Shown piece after piece: positions 1-12,080 of a stretch of 64,000 nt of DNA (the first letter of the stretch is position 1; each line of letters starts with the position of its first letter). The notes below the pieces were generated by a model. That model was not told where the DNA came from, searched no databases, and was given only the letters and a program-made list of their open reading frames with translations. Source of the DNA: Mytilus californianus (taxonomy: Eukaryota > Mollusca > Bivalvia > Mytilida > Mytilidae). The stretch spans positions 432,001 to 496,000 of the forward strand of contig NW_026262737.1 in the NCBI RefSeq assembly GCF_021869535.1, written 5' to 3'. The position numbers and the translations under genes are program-made.

Positions 1-49
1 CTTGTTTGAGATGTTGCTTATATAAACCTAAAGTATTAGTTTCGTAAAA

Positions 50-145
50 TTCTGACAAGATTTGTACATGTGAGAGCACTGCAAGGACCAAACAGACAGA
101 CAGACAGACACACGGACAGCCAGATGGGCAGAAGGGCGGACAGTA
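50..145. repeat. Short CAGA/GGACAG-rich simple repeat
   Basis: Contains four consecutive CAGA units followed by GGACAGCC and GGCGGACAG words. This kind of degenerate ACAGACGGACAG tract often ends dispersed mussel repeats; no element boundary is visible here. Confidence 0.5.
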
Positions 146-689
146 ATCAAAATTTTAAGCAGACCATGTTTAAGTTTAAAATTTTAAGTTCTAATATTGA
201 CTATTATTTTTTTGGCAAAAAAAAATAAACAAAAATAAACAAAAATTCGGTCTTTTTTGTCTTAAATCAGTGGTTTTGATAAGAAAATAACACTCTGTAA
301 AAATTAGACCAATGGGACAGTTATTAAGTTTGGTACAGTGTTCCAATTTCATTATATATGGAAAATTTAATACATTGCCTTGTATCGTTCTTTTGTTCAC
401 TAGTATACTATTGCGCAGTCAGATTATGTACACATAATGGCTGTTACTATTTACCTCCCATGTAATTCGACATGTATCGAAACCTTTATGCAAACACTAA
501 TTTGTCACTATGTTGATTTAACTGTGTCAAAATTGAAATTGAAGAAGAACTACAGAACCGTTCTTTCTATTCTAATATATAATGAATCTAACTTATGCAA
601 AAGAGCTTGAAATAAATGCGGAATGTGTCAATTGGACACAGATGATGCACCCGCTTGCATATCATAAAAGTTATAAACGGACATAACAC

Positions 690-1810
690 GGTAAAAGTGA
701 CACTAACCAAATGTGTACTTTATGTAAGTTTTGTGGTCATAAGTATTGTGTAAAATTTTCATAACATTTGGTTGAGGCAAACTAAAGAAACGAAAAATTC
801 TGCAACTTTTTCCCTTTTTAAAGAGACATGGCTCTAGAATTGTAAAAGTGACACCACTAAAATTCAAACTTGATCTGTATTTGGTGGTTTTAAGCATTGT
901 GTATAATTTAAAAAAACATTCGGTAAAGACAAACTAAAGTTAGAAAACGGAAACGAAAAATACAGCTGCATTACTTCTATTTGTAAAAGGGCATAACTCT
1001 AGAACGGTTAAAGTGACACCACCAAAATTCAAACTTGGTCTGCGTTTTGTGGTAATAAGCAATGTGATTAGGTTTCATAACATTTGGTTGAGGCAAACTA
1101 AAGTTAGTGAACAGAAACCAACTTTGGGACGTACAATGGTAAACCTTAATGCCCCCTCTGCCACGGCAGGGGCATACAAATGGGTAAATATAACAATTGA
1201 TAAAATTGAGATAAATTCCATGAATGATCTTTGCGCATGTTGGTCCTAAGGTTTTAAGAATCAAAACAGTATATACTAGTTAGGACCAGCAAGTTTTCCT
1301 CAAGGCCCACAAGGAGAATATGTTTTGAGAACTATAAGGATGCGATAACTCTGCCGTATACAAATAATAATTCAGTTAGGTTATTTAAAAAAAAATGGTA
1401 GACAAGATGTCTTTTTCCATCATATACCATACAATCATTGACAAAGTCTTGCACAGTTTAAGATAGATCGTTGGTATATATTTCCTCAGATAGAACACGT
1501 AGAATTTGTATGCCCCCACCGTAGCGAAGGGGGCATTAAGGTGTACCCTTGTTCGTAAGTACGTCCGTTCTTGAGTTATACACCTTTACAAATGGAAAAA
1601 TTGCTGACTTTTTTTATTCCGTTCTCTAACTTAAGTTAGCCACAACCAAATGTTTTGAAACTTATACACAATGCTTATTACCATAAAATACAGATCTAGT
1701 TTGAATTTTATTGGTGTCACTTGTACTGTTAATGAGTTATGCCCCTTTAAAAATGGAAAAATTGCTGAATTTTTCGTTTCCGTTCTCTCTCTTTCGTCTG
1801 TCTGACATAG
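690..1810. repeat. Composite dispersed repeat, inverted arms
   Basis: The left part (690-1185) holds three head-to-tail units of about 155 bp, each starting near GTAAAAGTGACAC (about 692, 843 and 1006). The right part (1507-1800) carries the same text in reverse complement. Each arm ends in a GC hairpin of the form TGCCCC...GGGGCA (1150-1174 and 1511-1535). The open frames here (977-1264 minus, 1013-1249 plus) are translations of the repeat and are not called as genes. Confidence 0.7.
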
Positions 1811-2054
1811 TTCATCTTACCCTGACCTCATTTTCTTAGAACATTGATAATGTTAAGTTAATATGATACTTGTATTAAAATCTTTATATAAAAGAGTTTC
1901 AAAAGTAATTCATTGATAAGTAAAACCAACAAGACATTTCAGGGTGTGCATTCTTGTTTAGCAGATCTTAGTCTAGGGCAAATTTTTTTTTAAATTGTTC
2001 ATTAAGATTTGTTTTACAGACAATCATGTTATGCTCATGTTGAAGGCTGTACGA

Positions 2055-2150
2055 TGACCTGTGGTTGTTCATTTCTATGTCATTTGGTCTCTTGCGGAGA
2101 GTTGTCTCATTTACAATTACAACACATCCTCTTATTTTTATACACAGACT
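2055..2150 (-). repeat. Fragment of common mussel repeat (GAGACAACT family)
   Basis: The reverse complement contains words of the widespread mussel repeat (gagacaact, ccaaatgacatag-like). Better copies occur at 5565-5935, 35240-35390, 40833-41190 and, reversed, 41970-42125. A further worn fragment lies at about 7030-7085. Confidence 0.5.
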
Positions 2151-2382
2151 TAAATGTTTTTGGAGTTCAATATTATTCTTTTTCACTAACAGCATCAATC
2201 CCAGGCACGACAACGGGTTATGCGTATTACCATTTTTTTCAAACTTCTGAGAAATCTTACATATAACTATAGAAGTAATGTTATGCTTAAATTCTTAAAA
2301 TGCTTAGTTCACAAGTAAACACAATAAGATTCCACATTTTTTTCAACAGATTTTATAATTTTGAAAAAATGATTTTTTTTTC

Positions 2383-2405
2383 CAAAAAAAAGGGGGGGGG
2401 GGGGG
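2383..2405. repeat. Poly-A / poly-G tract
   Basis: A run of A followed directly by 14 G (2392-2405). The same A/T-to-G junction occurs at 49217-49247. Confidence 0.9.
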
Positions 2406-2783
2406 TGCACCACACCCAGAGTGGTGAGTTTTCTTTTTGTAAAAGTATATCTTCATTAATCATATATTCTAGTTTAAAATTAACAAATGTGTGTCAGAAT
2501 TGCACATACAAATGGAATATTTTAGCTTTTTAAGTTCAAAATGTTTGATTATTCATCTGTTTTGTAATCTGAATTTTGGTGAAAATTGACATTTTTAACA
2601 AAAATTATTTTTAAAGACAAAAAAACACACGACTTTCTTTTTATTTTATAAATATATAGTATGTTGTCTTTCAAAATTTATCACTGACATGTAATTGTTT
2701 TGTTGGTCTTGGGAGATAAACAGATTTAAAATTTCGGAGTTTTTGAAATTTTTCATTTTCGAATTTTAACACATTTTTAAATG

Positions 2784-2797
2784 GTTGCTATGGAAAC
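2784..2797. promoter_or_regulatory. X-box-like (RFX) site
   Basis: GTTGCTATGGAAAC fits the RFX X-box consensus GTHNYYATRRNAAC at every position. A perfect palindromic version lies 186 bp away at 2970-2983. No gene is visible nearby, so function is untested. Confidence 0.3.
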
Positions 2798-2969
2798 AAA
2801 TTATGTAGTAAATTAAAAATGTTAACGTTTTTGTATAGTTTGGGGTTTTGTTTGTCAATACTGTAAATATACTTATTGTTTGTATTGATAAACTTTATTT
2901 CAATGGTTCTTTAAAATCCCTTATATTTCAATTTTCAAAGGCTACTTTTGTACGTATTTTGTAAGGATG

Positions 2970-2983
2970 GTTGCCATGGCAAC
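2970..2983. promoter_or_regulatory. Palindromic X-box (RFX) site
   Basis: GTTGCCATGGCAAC is a perfect palindrome and an ideal RFX-factor X-box. A near match, GTAACCATGGTCAAC, follows at 3186-3200. Such sites mark promoters of cilium genes in animals, but here they may simply belong to a repeat. Confidence 0.3.
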
Positions 2984-3289
2984 CAAGGTTCAAAAGAAAA
3001 AAATTAATATATGAAACTTATTTCCGTACAATACCTTCTTCATAAACAAAATATAAAGACATTTAAAGAGGGGTCATGAATCGCCCATCAACAGGAATCT
3101 GCATGATTCTTACAAAGACAGGTACTTAAGGTTTTAAATGAACTTTTTACAAATTATGCAAACAACTATTTATAATTACGAAAAAGTAACCATGGTCAAC
3201 AAAATCGGTGTGTCAGAAGATAACCAATTTTACACAGATTCCTAAACTATATTGTCTGTTTTTCATTTCTTTGAGATAATTGAGATGAT

Positions 3290-4545
3290 CAGCTACTTCC
3301 GGTGTCATTTGAATGTTTACTTTTCCCTGATTCCAATAATGTATGGTCTGCATGTATTTGCTTCTGAAATTAGGAAGATAAAGGCTACTTCCGGTTTACA
3401 AAATGCTAGTTCCGGTGTCATATGATTGGTTTAACTATACTGCTTAGAAAATTATATGAGTTATACTTTTGCATGAATAAAAGAGAATTAGTGGGATACA
3501 AAATGCCACTTTTAGTGTCATATGATAGGTTGTATTGCACTGATTCAAAACTATATGGTTGTCCATATTTTTGCTTGCAATCAGGGAAATCATTTGCTAT
3601 TTCCGGTTTACAAAATGTCACTTCCGGTTTATATGAAAGGTTGGTTCGGTTCACATGTATTCTGAAAAAATATGGTTTCATGGTACTTTTACATGGGATA
3701 GATACTGAAAATACTACTTCCGATTTACATAAGGTCACTTTTCGTAGAATTTTCAAGGTCATATGTAGTTCAGTGCAAAAGATCTTATGGCTTGATTATG
3801 TGCAAGTATGAAGATTTTTCAAATGTCACCTTTAACTTTGACCTTAACCTGAATTTCATTGTTAAAGGTAATGAACCTTATGTCAAAACACCCAGGTCCA
3901 TAATATGTATTGTTTAGAAGTTATTCTAACAAACAGCTAATTTTAAATATTCAAAGTATAACTCCTATAAAAAGTCACTAGAGCACTACGACCCTTATGT
4001 ATTGGCGAGGCGTCAATCGCAACTCATATTTTGCCAAATATTATATGTCGATAATTTTTAATGCTTCTCCGACAAGAAAAGCTCAAAATTTGATGATGAC
4101 CATCATACCATATCTTTTTTTTTTATATTAACTTCAATTGCCTGCTTATTGACCAGTAACACCATGTCAAGAGCTCAATGTCTCTCTCTATGCCATACGG
4201 TTTATTAGTTACCCCAACATACTATTCATGTGAAACACAAAATGGGAAATAACATAAATTCCATCTAACCTGACAGATTCAGTCCATTATTCTCAGGATA
4301 TTACAAATATTTTAAGCGATAACTTTTACGCTTTTTGATGAGCAGCGATATCAAGAAAACAGTTTATGCGATAACTCCCATATCGCAAAGTGTTCGGTTG
4401 AAAAGAATCAGTTTAAAAAGCACAATAAGTGTTCGATATCATATACCAAATAGATTATCGACATATTACGAAAAAGAAGCGACATTTCAGAAGCAATAGT
4501 GGCGGAAGAAAAAAAAAATCTGAACGAATTCATTAGATCATGACT
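3290..4545 (+). repeat. Diverged copy of the ETS-doublet repeat family
   Basis: Shares the ACTTCCGGT...TCATATGAT subunits (for example 3387, 3599 and 3620), the TCAAGGTCATATG block (about 3755) and the distal segment ending GGCGGAAGAAAAAAA (about 4500-4516) with the array at 59371-64000. It is clearly older and more diverged. It ends next to the foldback element that starts at 4561. The opposing open frames at 3418-3811 are read from this repeat. Confidence 0.75.
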
Positions 4546-4554
4546 AGAAAAGGA

Positions 4555-4560
4555 GGAAAG
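4555..4560. repeat. Target-site duplication, left (GGAAAG)
   Basis: GGAAAG directly precedes the foldback terminus TATGGAACGCC and is repeated at 8140-8145 directly after the opposite terminus. It could be 7 bp (AGGAAAG) if the last terminal base is shared. Confidence 0.7.
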
Positions 4561-5205
4561 TATGGAACGCCACAACTGTCTTATGTGGAACTCTGATATT
4601 ACTTTATGTTGTTTTATTATTACTTGTAGATATTTTGTCTTTACTTAATATGGTTTTGACATTACGTAATGATGTTTTGATATAACTCAATATGGAATAG
4701 CCATTACTTAATGATATTTCGATATTACACGATATGGTTTCGTATTGACTTGATATAGTTTTGTCATTACTCAATATGGTTTTGTCATTACTCGATGTGG
4801 TTTCACCATTATTTAATGTGGTTGTGTCATTAGTCAATGTGGTTTTAACATTACTTGATGTGAATGTGACTTAACGTTATGTAGTTGTTTCATTACATGA
4901 TGTGGTTTTGTTATTTTGTAATGATGATTTGCCTATTCTTTATATGGTTTTAACATTACGTAATGATGTTTCAAAATTTGACGATTTTACACTACATGAT
5001 GTGTTTGTGTCATTATTTGATGTGGTCCTGTCATTCTTTGATGTGGTTATCCGATTACTTGATGAGGTAAAATCACGTGACCAATTCGGAAAAACCTGTT
5101 CTATTTTTAGATAGATTTCCATGTTATATGTGCCTTGGATGAGTGTGGCCATCCATCGAATTAGAGTTCAAATTAAAGTTCGGGTTACTGTTTGAGTTAA
5201 ACTTT
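4561..5205 (+). repeat. Foldback left arm with 21-bp tandem units
   Basis: The left inverted arm is aligned by eye with the reverse complement of 7490-8139. It has few mismatches in the outer 550 bp and weaker matching inward, past the GTGCCTTGGATG block at about 5130. Confidence 0.85.
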
Positions 5206-5425
5206 GAGTTAGTCTTCGATTTCGAATTCAAGTCATTATTAGAATAAAGGTTTTAGTTAGCATTGAGTTTCGAGTTGGACTTTGAGATTGAGTCACATTT
5301 AACTGAGGTAGAGTTCTAGTTACAACATTAAATTTGAGTCACTTTTTGAGGTAGAGTTTGAGTAAGATTCGAATTTAAATCTCTTTAAGATTAATTAAGA
5401 TTCTGAGTTGAAATTGAAGCTATCT
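5160..5425. repeat. Degenerate GAGTT-rich array
   Basis: Repeated words of the form GAGTTnGAGTT, TTTGAGTTA and GAGTTTCGAGTT fill this stretch at the inner edge of the left foldback arm. A shorter counterpart is present in the right arm. Confidence 0.6.
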
Positions 5426-5564
5426 TATATGAGTTTGTAATTAAATTTTCTATCGCGGAACAAGGACTTTTGCTCGGGCTTCCGAAAAGAGGGCTCCGGG
5501 GTATGTGTACAAAAGATAAACAATGTTACAGTATACAAAACGCAACATAGAATTTGAAATAAAG

Positions 5565-5935
5565 TTAGATGTGGTGTGATTGACAATGAGACAACTATTC
5601 ATCAGAGTTTAAATGCAGTGGATGTAAGAAATCATAGATAGGCAACCGTACAGCCTTTAACACACCGTATAGTCTGCTACAAAAGGCCACCATGCAACAT
5701 GTGAAAAAGTTCAAACGAAAAAACAAACGGTCTTATTTATAAATAAACAATCTACAAAAAAAAATGACACACATTTATACAACGACAACAATTAAACTTC
5801 ATGCTCCTGACTTGGGGCAGGTTCATAAAGAAAGTGCACGTGGCGGAGTTTAACATGTATGTGAGCGCTAAATCCTAACCTTACATCGGACTGTTACAGT
5901 TGTGTAACAGCACTACACGAGAAAAAAATGTAAAC
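5565..5935 (+). repeat. Common mussel dispersed repeat (GAGACAACT family)
   Basis: Reads through the family's typical blocks in order: GTGATTGACAATGAGACAAC, CACACCGTATAGTCTGCTAC, CTCCTGACTTGGGGCAGG and GGCGGAGTTTAACATGTATG. It is nested inside the foldback element. Confidence 0.75.
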
Positions 5936-6124
5936 TAGACAAAGTGATGCCCCCGCACTCAACTCATTTAACCGCTTATACACCAAAAATGACAAAAAAA
6001 AGTTCAATTATCTCCCCAAAGAGCAAAAGATAATAAAAATAAAACCCCTGACCACATGCACACCTTCAATATATGTACAAACAGACAGTAAAGAGAAACA
6101 TTCCTAGGATTCAAACTGCAGGAG

Positions 6125-6240
6125 TTATGCGGAATAACTATATACCCATAATGGGACGGACAGATGGACGGACGAACGGACAGACGGACAGGGGTAAAAC
6201 AATATGCCCCCAACTTTCAGTTGCGATGGCATACAAAACA
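6125..6240. repeat. GGACGGACGAACGG-tailed repeat fragment
   Basis: Contains the GGACGGACAGATGG / GGACGAACGGACAG tract followed by ATGCCCCC...GATGGCATAC, an ending shared by several mussel repeats. Confidence 0.6.
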
Positions 6241-6284
6241 GTTTCATTTGGCTGTTTCAATAGATCGGTATGACTGGGTAATAT

Positions 6285-6470
6285 AAATCCATCGGTGATC
6301 TCAGATGCTCCAGAAAGGCACCCGTCGTGTTATTCTAGAAAGTACAAACCCAGTGATTTGGTTTTATTTGGTAGTTTACATTCAAGGAAAGATGACGGTT
6401 TTATGGTTACGATCACTGGAACATGTCCGTCGTCACATCTGAAACAGATATTCCAAAAAGTTTATTTTTC
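6285..6470 (-). mobile_element. Fragment of the Penelope-like element, 3' part
   Basis: The plus-strand text GGTGATCTCAGATGCTCC and GGCACCCGTCGTGTTATTC matches the region just downstream of the reverse transcriptase at 18920-18990. The element is therefore in minus orientation here. Confidence 0.6.
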
Positions 6471-6966
6471 AATTAGTGCGAGGTAGATCAGGGAATTCAA
6501 TTGATTACAAATAAAAGATTGATATTTGCATAAGTTCAAATGATCATTTATGCTAAAAAAAAATCGGAGAATTCTTATTTTATAGTATTGATGCTTTGTC
6601 GCTTAGTCCGAGCCCCCTCCCCCCGTTTCCCTGTAACATTAGTGTGAGTTGATTTGAAGTGTTTCATTTGTTAACAATAAAGTTCAAGTCTTTTGATTTG
6701 TGTCGAGCCTGCGACATCAATGTTGCGGCAGTCAGACACAACAAAACTATATTTCGTCGTCGATAGTGGCGTCGGCGTCTCCATCTCCATTTTTTTTAAT
6801 TTCTATTGAGTTTAAGCTTAAAGTTTCATTATACATGTTACTAAACATGTATGCCATGTATATTACTTTTAGAATATCATACTGGATTTGTTTACCTCGA
6901 CTATTGTATCTGTATTTATATTGTATGTTTCTCTGTAAACTTGTATTTAGTTTTTAGAGAATAAAG

Positions 6967-6994
6967 TATCTATCTATCTATCTATCTATCTATA
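6967..6994. repeat. (TATC)n microsatellite
   Basis: Seven or so uninterrupted TATC units. Confidence 0.95.
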
Positions 6995-7489
6995 GATCGT
7001 TAGGTTTCTAGTTTTTACATTTTTCATTTCGGGACCTTTTATAGCTTACTATAGGGTATGGGTTTTGCTCATTGTTGAAAACCATACAGTTTTGTTTTAG
7101 TTAAATAAAACCGAATTAAACTGTTTTGACATGATAAATTTGTAAACCTCCATGAAGTGTTTTAAAACTTGTATAGGAGTTATTCCTCAATTTCAAGAAA
7201 AAGCATCTACAGAAAAACATTTTTTTTTTTTTTTTTACCGATAAATGTATAGATAAATGTACAGCCGATCAACATGACGCTTTTACACTTACAGCAGCAA
7301 TATCAGGCGAGACACAGGGTTCCGTGGAATATTTTACAAATTTATTACAAAAATACTGCTCCCGTTTGAGAACTTAGGATAAAAACAACAGGACCAAGTG
7401 GTTTTGGGATATCCCAATTATGTCCGAAATACTGTAAACTTTTTAATACTTTTTTTCTTATTATTGTCTGCCGTTCCCCTTTTTCATAC

Positions 7490-8139
7490 CAAATAACTCT
7501 GAACAACCACTCGAACTTTAATTTGAACTTAAACTCAATGGATAGCGATACCCATCCAAAGCACATTAAACAAACGATATATTGAAATCTGTTTAAAAAT
7601 AGAACATATCTTTTTCCGAATTAGTCACGTGGTTTTACCTCATCAAGTAATGGGATAACCACATCAAAGAATGACAGGACCACATCAAATAATGAAACAA
7701 ACACATCATGTAAAATCGTCAAATTTTGAAACATCATTGCGTAATGTTAAAACCATATAAAGAATAGGCAAATCATCATTACAAAGTAACAAAACCACAT
7801 CATGTAATGAAACAACTACATAATGTTAAGTCACATTCACATCAAGTAATGTTAAAACCACATTGTCTAATGACACAACCACATTAAATAATGGTGAAAC
7901 CACATCGAGTAATGACAAAACCATATTGAGTAATGACAAAACTATATCAAGTCAATACGAAACCATATCGTGTAATATCAAAATATCATTAAGTAATGAC
8001 TATTCCATATTGAGTTATATCAAAACATCATTACGTAATGACGAAACCATATTAAGTAAAGACAAAATATCATCAAGTAATAACAAAACAACATAAAGTA
8101 ATATCAGAGTTCCACATAAGACAACTGTGGCGTTCCATA
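7490..8139 (-). repeat. Foldback right arm with 21-bp tandem units
   Basis: Reverse complement of the left arm. It ends with the mirrored terminus at 8139. Confidence 0.85.
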
Positions 8140-8145
8140 GGAAAG
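8140..8145. repeat. Target-site duplication, right (GGAAAG)
   Basis: Second copy of the hexamer found at 4555-4560. Confidence 0.7.
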
Positions 8146-8449
8146 ACCTAACAGATGCGTGAACAATAGCTTGTCGCCGTACAGATTCCATCTAGGTAGG
8201 AGCTACAGTTGTACGTAGCACAGATATCCTAGACGCACGCTAATGTGGCAGCAAATGGTGGGTGGGGGTTTGTCGCACATTTTAACTTAACTATTTTCGA
8301 CTATTCATACTGGGAGATTCTCAATGTTGGCCATGCATATGGCACCAAATGAAGATTTATAGGCAGTGACCCGAAGCACATATACCATATACCCTAAAAC
8401 CGTTCGAACCTGGAAAATTAGAAGTTGGGGTTATCTGTTTTGTCACATA

Positions 8450-8870
8450 GTCCATCTTGGTCAATATTCCTAATGCGACTAAAATTGAGGAACACAAAAG
8501 TTGTGCATAAACAAAAGATCACTGTGTAGTGATATTGGACATGTTTCTATTTTTAAAAAGTTACTGAGCGTAACCATTTGTGTTGATTTGGAGATTAGAG
8601 GACCATAGAATAAATGTGTAAAAACTATGGAGTTATTAGATATATGCAAAGTACTAAATTTTCAAAGAACTTATTTTGTGAAAAAAGGGATTTTTTATCT
8701 CGAGGAGCCGCATCATGAAATGAATCTCACTCCGTACCCCAAAAATTAAACCACATAATTATGCGAAAAAGTTTTAGCTTCGAAACGAGCCATCATACAT
8801 TTTCAAGTTTACGATATGGACTGACCTACAGAAGAAAATGTTACAAATACCGCCTATGAGAAATCCGCAT
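8450..8870 (-). repeat. Dispersed repeat, inverted partner of 36050-36480
   Basis: Shared blocks read in opposite orientation: GGACCATAGAATAAA with AACTATGGAGTTATT, TTTTTTATCTCGAGGAGCC, and GCTTCGAAACGAGCCATCAT. No coding potential was recognised. Confidence 0.7.
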
Positions 8871-10830
8871 ACTGGCCCAATTTATAAGATGTAGTTTAGA
8901 AGTTGTCGGACTAATTTATGCATGATTGCATCATGACACCAGAAAAAAATTGTGAAAATGTAGGTTAGTTGTCTTTTATAAATACCTAGTTATCACATCT
9001 GGTTCTTGATTAAATTTTTTATAAAGATAAGCAACAATTTTCTCTTTTGAAATGTATTACTGGCACGGGGCTCAAGCACTTCTTTTAGGAACAATCAAAA
9101 CTTTGTTTACATGAGACGCTGAAAGGCACATGTCATTGACTTGAAATAGGGACTAACTTCTTATGGAAACATTTAATATTGTTAAATTGTAAGTCAACAT
9201 GACACACTAAAGACATTGTCATGTCATTGTCATTTCAGTCTACACATGCTACAGGAATAGCTGATAATCAAGGGAAATAACACACTTCGTACGATTATAA
9301 TTTGATACATGTGTTTTACACCAATAATTTGACCAAAAATTAGCAGCTGGTCATTAAAACATGCCAATAAACAGACAAACATATTTTAAGAAAAGCATGA
9401 ATTGCTATACTTTAATGTACAGAAGTAAATCACAAGATATTGTCTTTTTTCAGTGATGAAGGGGGAGGGTCAAAGCTTTTAAAAACAAAGTTCTTCACCT
9501 ATTCAGCTATTAAGCTACTACTGATTGCTCCTTATAAAAAAGATTCAAATGAAGGTTGTGAAGCCACAAAGGAGAAGCATCAATAATTTGGTTTTTTTTC
9601 TCTCTCCATAATACAGTTTATATTTAAATGAAATGATAAAACAACCTGAGTAAATTTTTTGTCTTATTTCAGTTTCTGACAACAAGGGAGATACAAATAG
9701 ATGGTAGCATATGTTAAGTATTTAGTGGGGAGTCCCCGAAACAGTGGTTTTTATTTTGTATTAACTCTATCTATTTTTTACCTAATTGGAAAGAAGATCT
9801 GTATAATTGTGTAGATAGTAAGGTTTTATTATAGAATAGAGCAACAGTTGATGACCTTATATTTATAATGAGCATTGTACAAACAAAGAGTAATACATTT
9901 TATTGATTGGTTTTATTATAAGAACTAGTACAAAGTCATGTATGGAAGTAAATGCTGAAAAGTTTCACACAATTGATGTTGGAAATAAGTATGATGAGAA
10001 AGTGTTTGTTTTAGTTATTAGAAGTAGTGCCTCACTCTCTTGTGATAACACTTTTTAACATTTAGGTGTCCATTTTATTGATATTTATTCAAGATTCTTT
10101 ATTAAATAAATCCAAGTAAAAGGTATACAGCAAGAAATGTTTACTTTTAACAACATAAAATTCTGTGCATTACAAATATAAACAAACAAGCATAAGACAT
10201 ATTAGTGGTTGCTGATCAACCTGGAGATCAAACTTCTTTTTTAAAAAGTCTGATTTATTTGAACCACTTTTTTCAATTTGTGAATATTATTGCAAAGCAT
10301 TAACTGCCAATGATCAAAATATTTACTCGGCTTAAGTAGAACAGTTTTAGAAAAGTTCTGCTGCTTTCAACACAAGCTGTACAATTTAGTATATCATGCA
10401 AGTCATCGCCTATCCCTCCAGAGTTACAGAGTTCACAGTACTGTTCCTGTTTAACAACTTCATATCATCAACCTGTTTCTATAAGTAACCATTGATTACC
10501 AGTTCTAAACTTTGATAAATTTACGTTGTCCTTATACGGTTACCAATCTTAATTTTCTTCGAACTCAATGTTTTCCTTAAAAAGTTTATAAAATAATGAT
10601 TTTGGAGAGTTTCCATATTTTTCATTTCAGATTTGCATATTTGCTGAAATTGGTCTAAATTAGTTTTGTATGTTTTAATTTTTACTAACTATATTAAGAG
10701 TATAGTTATGTTACAAAAGCTGAACATCTCCAGATGAACATTTTAAAGCGTTTCTTTTTTAAATAAGTCGAGCAAACCAATTAGACACATACTAGTTTTT
10801 CTTGTATCCTTTCTGATTTGTCTATTTTCT
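8871..10830. other. No gene or element recognised
   Basis: AT-rich sequence with stops in all frames and no open frame above about 60 codons. I saw no convincing splice-bounded exon or repeat boundary. Confidence 0.5.
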
Positions 10831-10834
10831 ATAT

Positions 10835-11232
10835 GACTTTGGTAACCTCTGGTCACTATAAATAGATAATGGATTTGGTTACCTCTGTTCATCTTACATA
10901 GATATTTACTTTGGTTAACTCTGGTCACCTTACCTCACCTCACCCAAAGTATAACAAAAAAAACTGCTCATCCTACAGATATTAACTTCGGTTACCCTGA
11001 TCATTCTACAGATATCAACTTTGGTAACCTCTGGTCACCTTACACAGACATTAAATGTGTTTACCTCTGGTCACATAACACATATATTATCTCTGATTAC
11101 CTCTTGTTCCTTACCAAATATTAACTTTTGTAATCTGTGGTCACCATACACATGCAAAAATTACATCTGGTCACCTTACACATATGTTGACTTTATTAAC
11201 CTCTGGTCACCCTACGCATGCAGATATTGATG
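10835..11232. repeat. Degenerate minisatellite, ~32-37 bp unit
   Basis: About ten imperfect units of the type TTTGGTAACCTCTGGTCACC followed by TTACACAGATATTAA. Better units lie at about 10850, 11020 and 11193. The open frames 10743-10928 (minus) and 11021-11230 (plus) are translations of it. Confidence 0.8.
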
Positions 11233-12080
11233 ATGTTTTCTTTTGGAAAATGTATTTTTTACAATACAATATTCTCATTATTGTTAAAAATTAGTAAACA
11301 TTTTACAAAAACAACTGTTTTTCCAAAAAAAAAAATGGATATGTTGAGTACTTATTATATATAAAGACCAAGACCAATGCAGTCCTTAAGTCTAATAATC
11401 CATTGGTATTTGCTGTTATGACTATCTGAACTGTTTTGGATGCATGCAATTGTATACATTTTTTAAATGATAAATAAAGCATTCATCATTTGATTAAATT
11501 TATTGAATCTTCTAAAGCTTTCATTTTCAGGTCGGAGCTGTTTTTACCAGCATTTACCATATCTACAAACGAGAATATTTACATTAGACAATTTAAATAC
11601 TTTGTATTTGTTCAATTAACTTGGAGTACCTGCAGTTTCTTACAATTCATATGATATCTGGTTCACATGCAATCTGAAAAAAGGGACTACTTTATTTGAG
11701 ATTGTCTGCTCACAGAGCGGTTTTCTGGATTAACCTTCATCACCCTTACTCCATAGATCACAAGGTGTTTCGAACATCTATTTAGACCAATTAGAATAAA
11801 CTAATTGACCATGGACATTTCCATGTCCATCGTCAGGAGCCCAAGCCATTGCATGGTGACAATTAATCTTAAAAATACTGTAATTTTTATAAGGAACAAT
11901 GCTTCTCATGTCCTCTCAAATAAATAAACAAAAAGCATTAATGTACAAGCCATTGTGATTCTCCGAGACTAACAAAAGTTAAGTAAACTGCTTCTATATA
12001 CCTGATACTTTAGGGTGTTGTTGCTTCGTTGAATATCAAAAGGTTTGATATTAATCCTTTTATTCATTTTATTTGAATAT
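11233..12080. other. Mostly unassigned; small element fragment
   Basis: The only recognisable piece is about 11713-11745 (GCGGTTTTCTGGATTAACCT), which resembles the sequence just upstream of the reverse transcriptase at 19745-19780. A small GAGACAACT-family fragment follows at about 12085-12160. Confidence 0.4.

Larger units (their letters stand above)
4561..8139. mobile_element. Foldback-type transposable element, ~3.58 kb
   Basis: Two long inverted arms, 4561-5205 and 7490-8139, face each other around a 2.3-kb centre. The outer ends are TATGGAACGCCACA and its reverse complement. Most of each arm is a degenerate 21-bp tandem repeat of the type CATTACTTGATGTGGTTTTG; inward of this is a GAGTT-rich array. 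GGAAAG flanks both ends. No transposase frame is visible, so it is non-autonomous. The centre has accumulated other repeats: a GAGACAACT-family copy, a reverse-transcriptase element fragment and a TATC microsatellite. The mirrored open frames at 4604-4837 (minus) and 7863-8096 (plus) are translations of the 21-bp repeats. Confidence 0.85.

Noticed and set aside
4604-4837. 77-codon minus frame rich in S, N, T, D, K (and its near-twin at 7863-8096 plus)
   Set aside because: Both are translations of the 21-bp repeats in the inverted arms of one foldback element; the similarity is at DNA level and reflects the inverted repeat.
11531-11590. Possible terminal exon after TTCATTTTCAG (VGAVFTSIYHIYKREYLH)
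   Set aside because: Only an acceptor-like motif and 18 codons; no upstream exon or family match.
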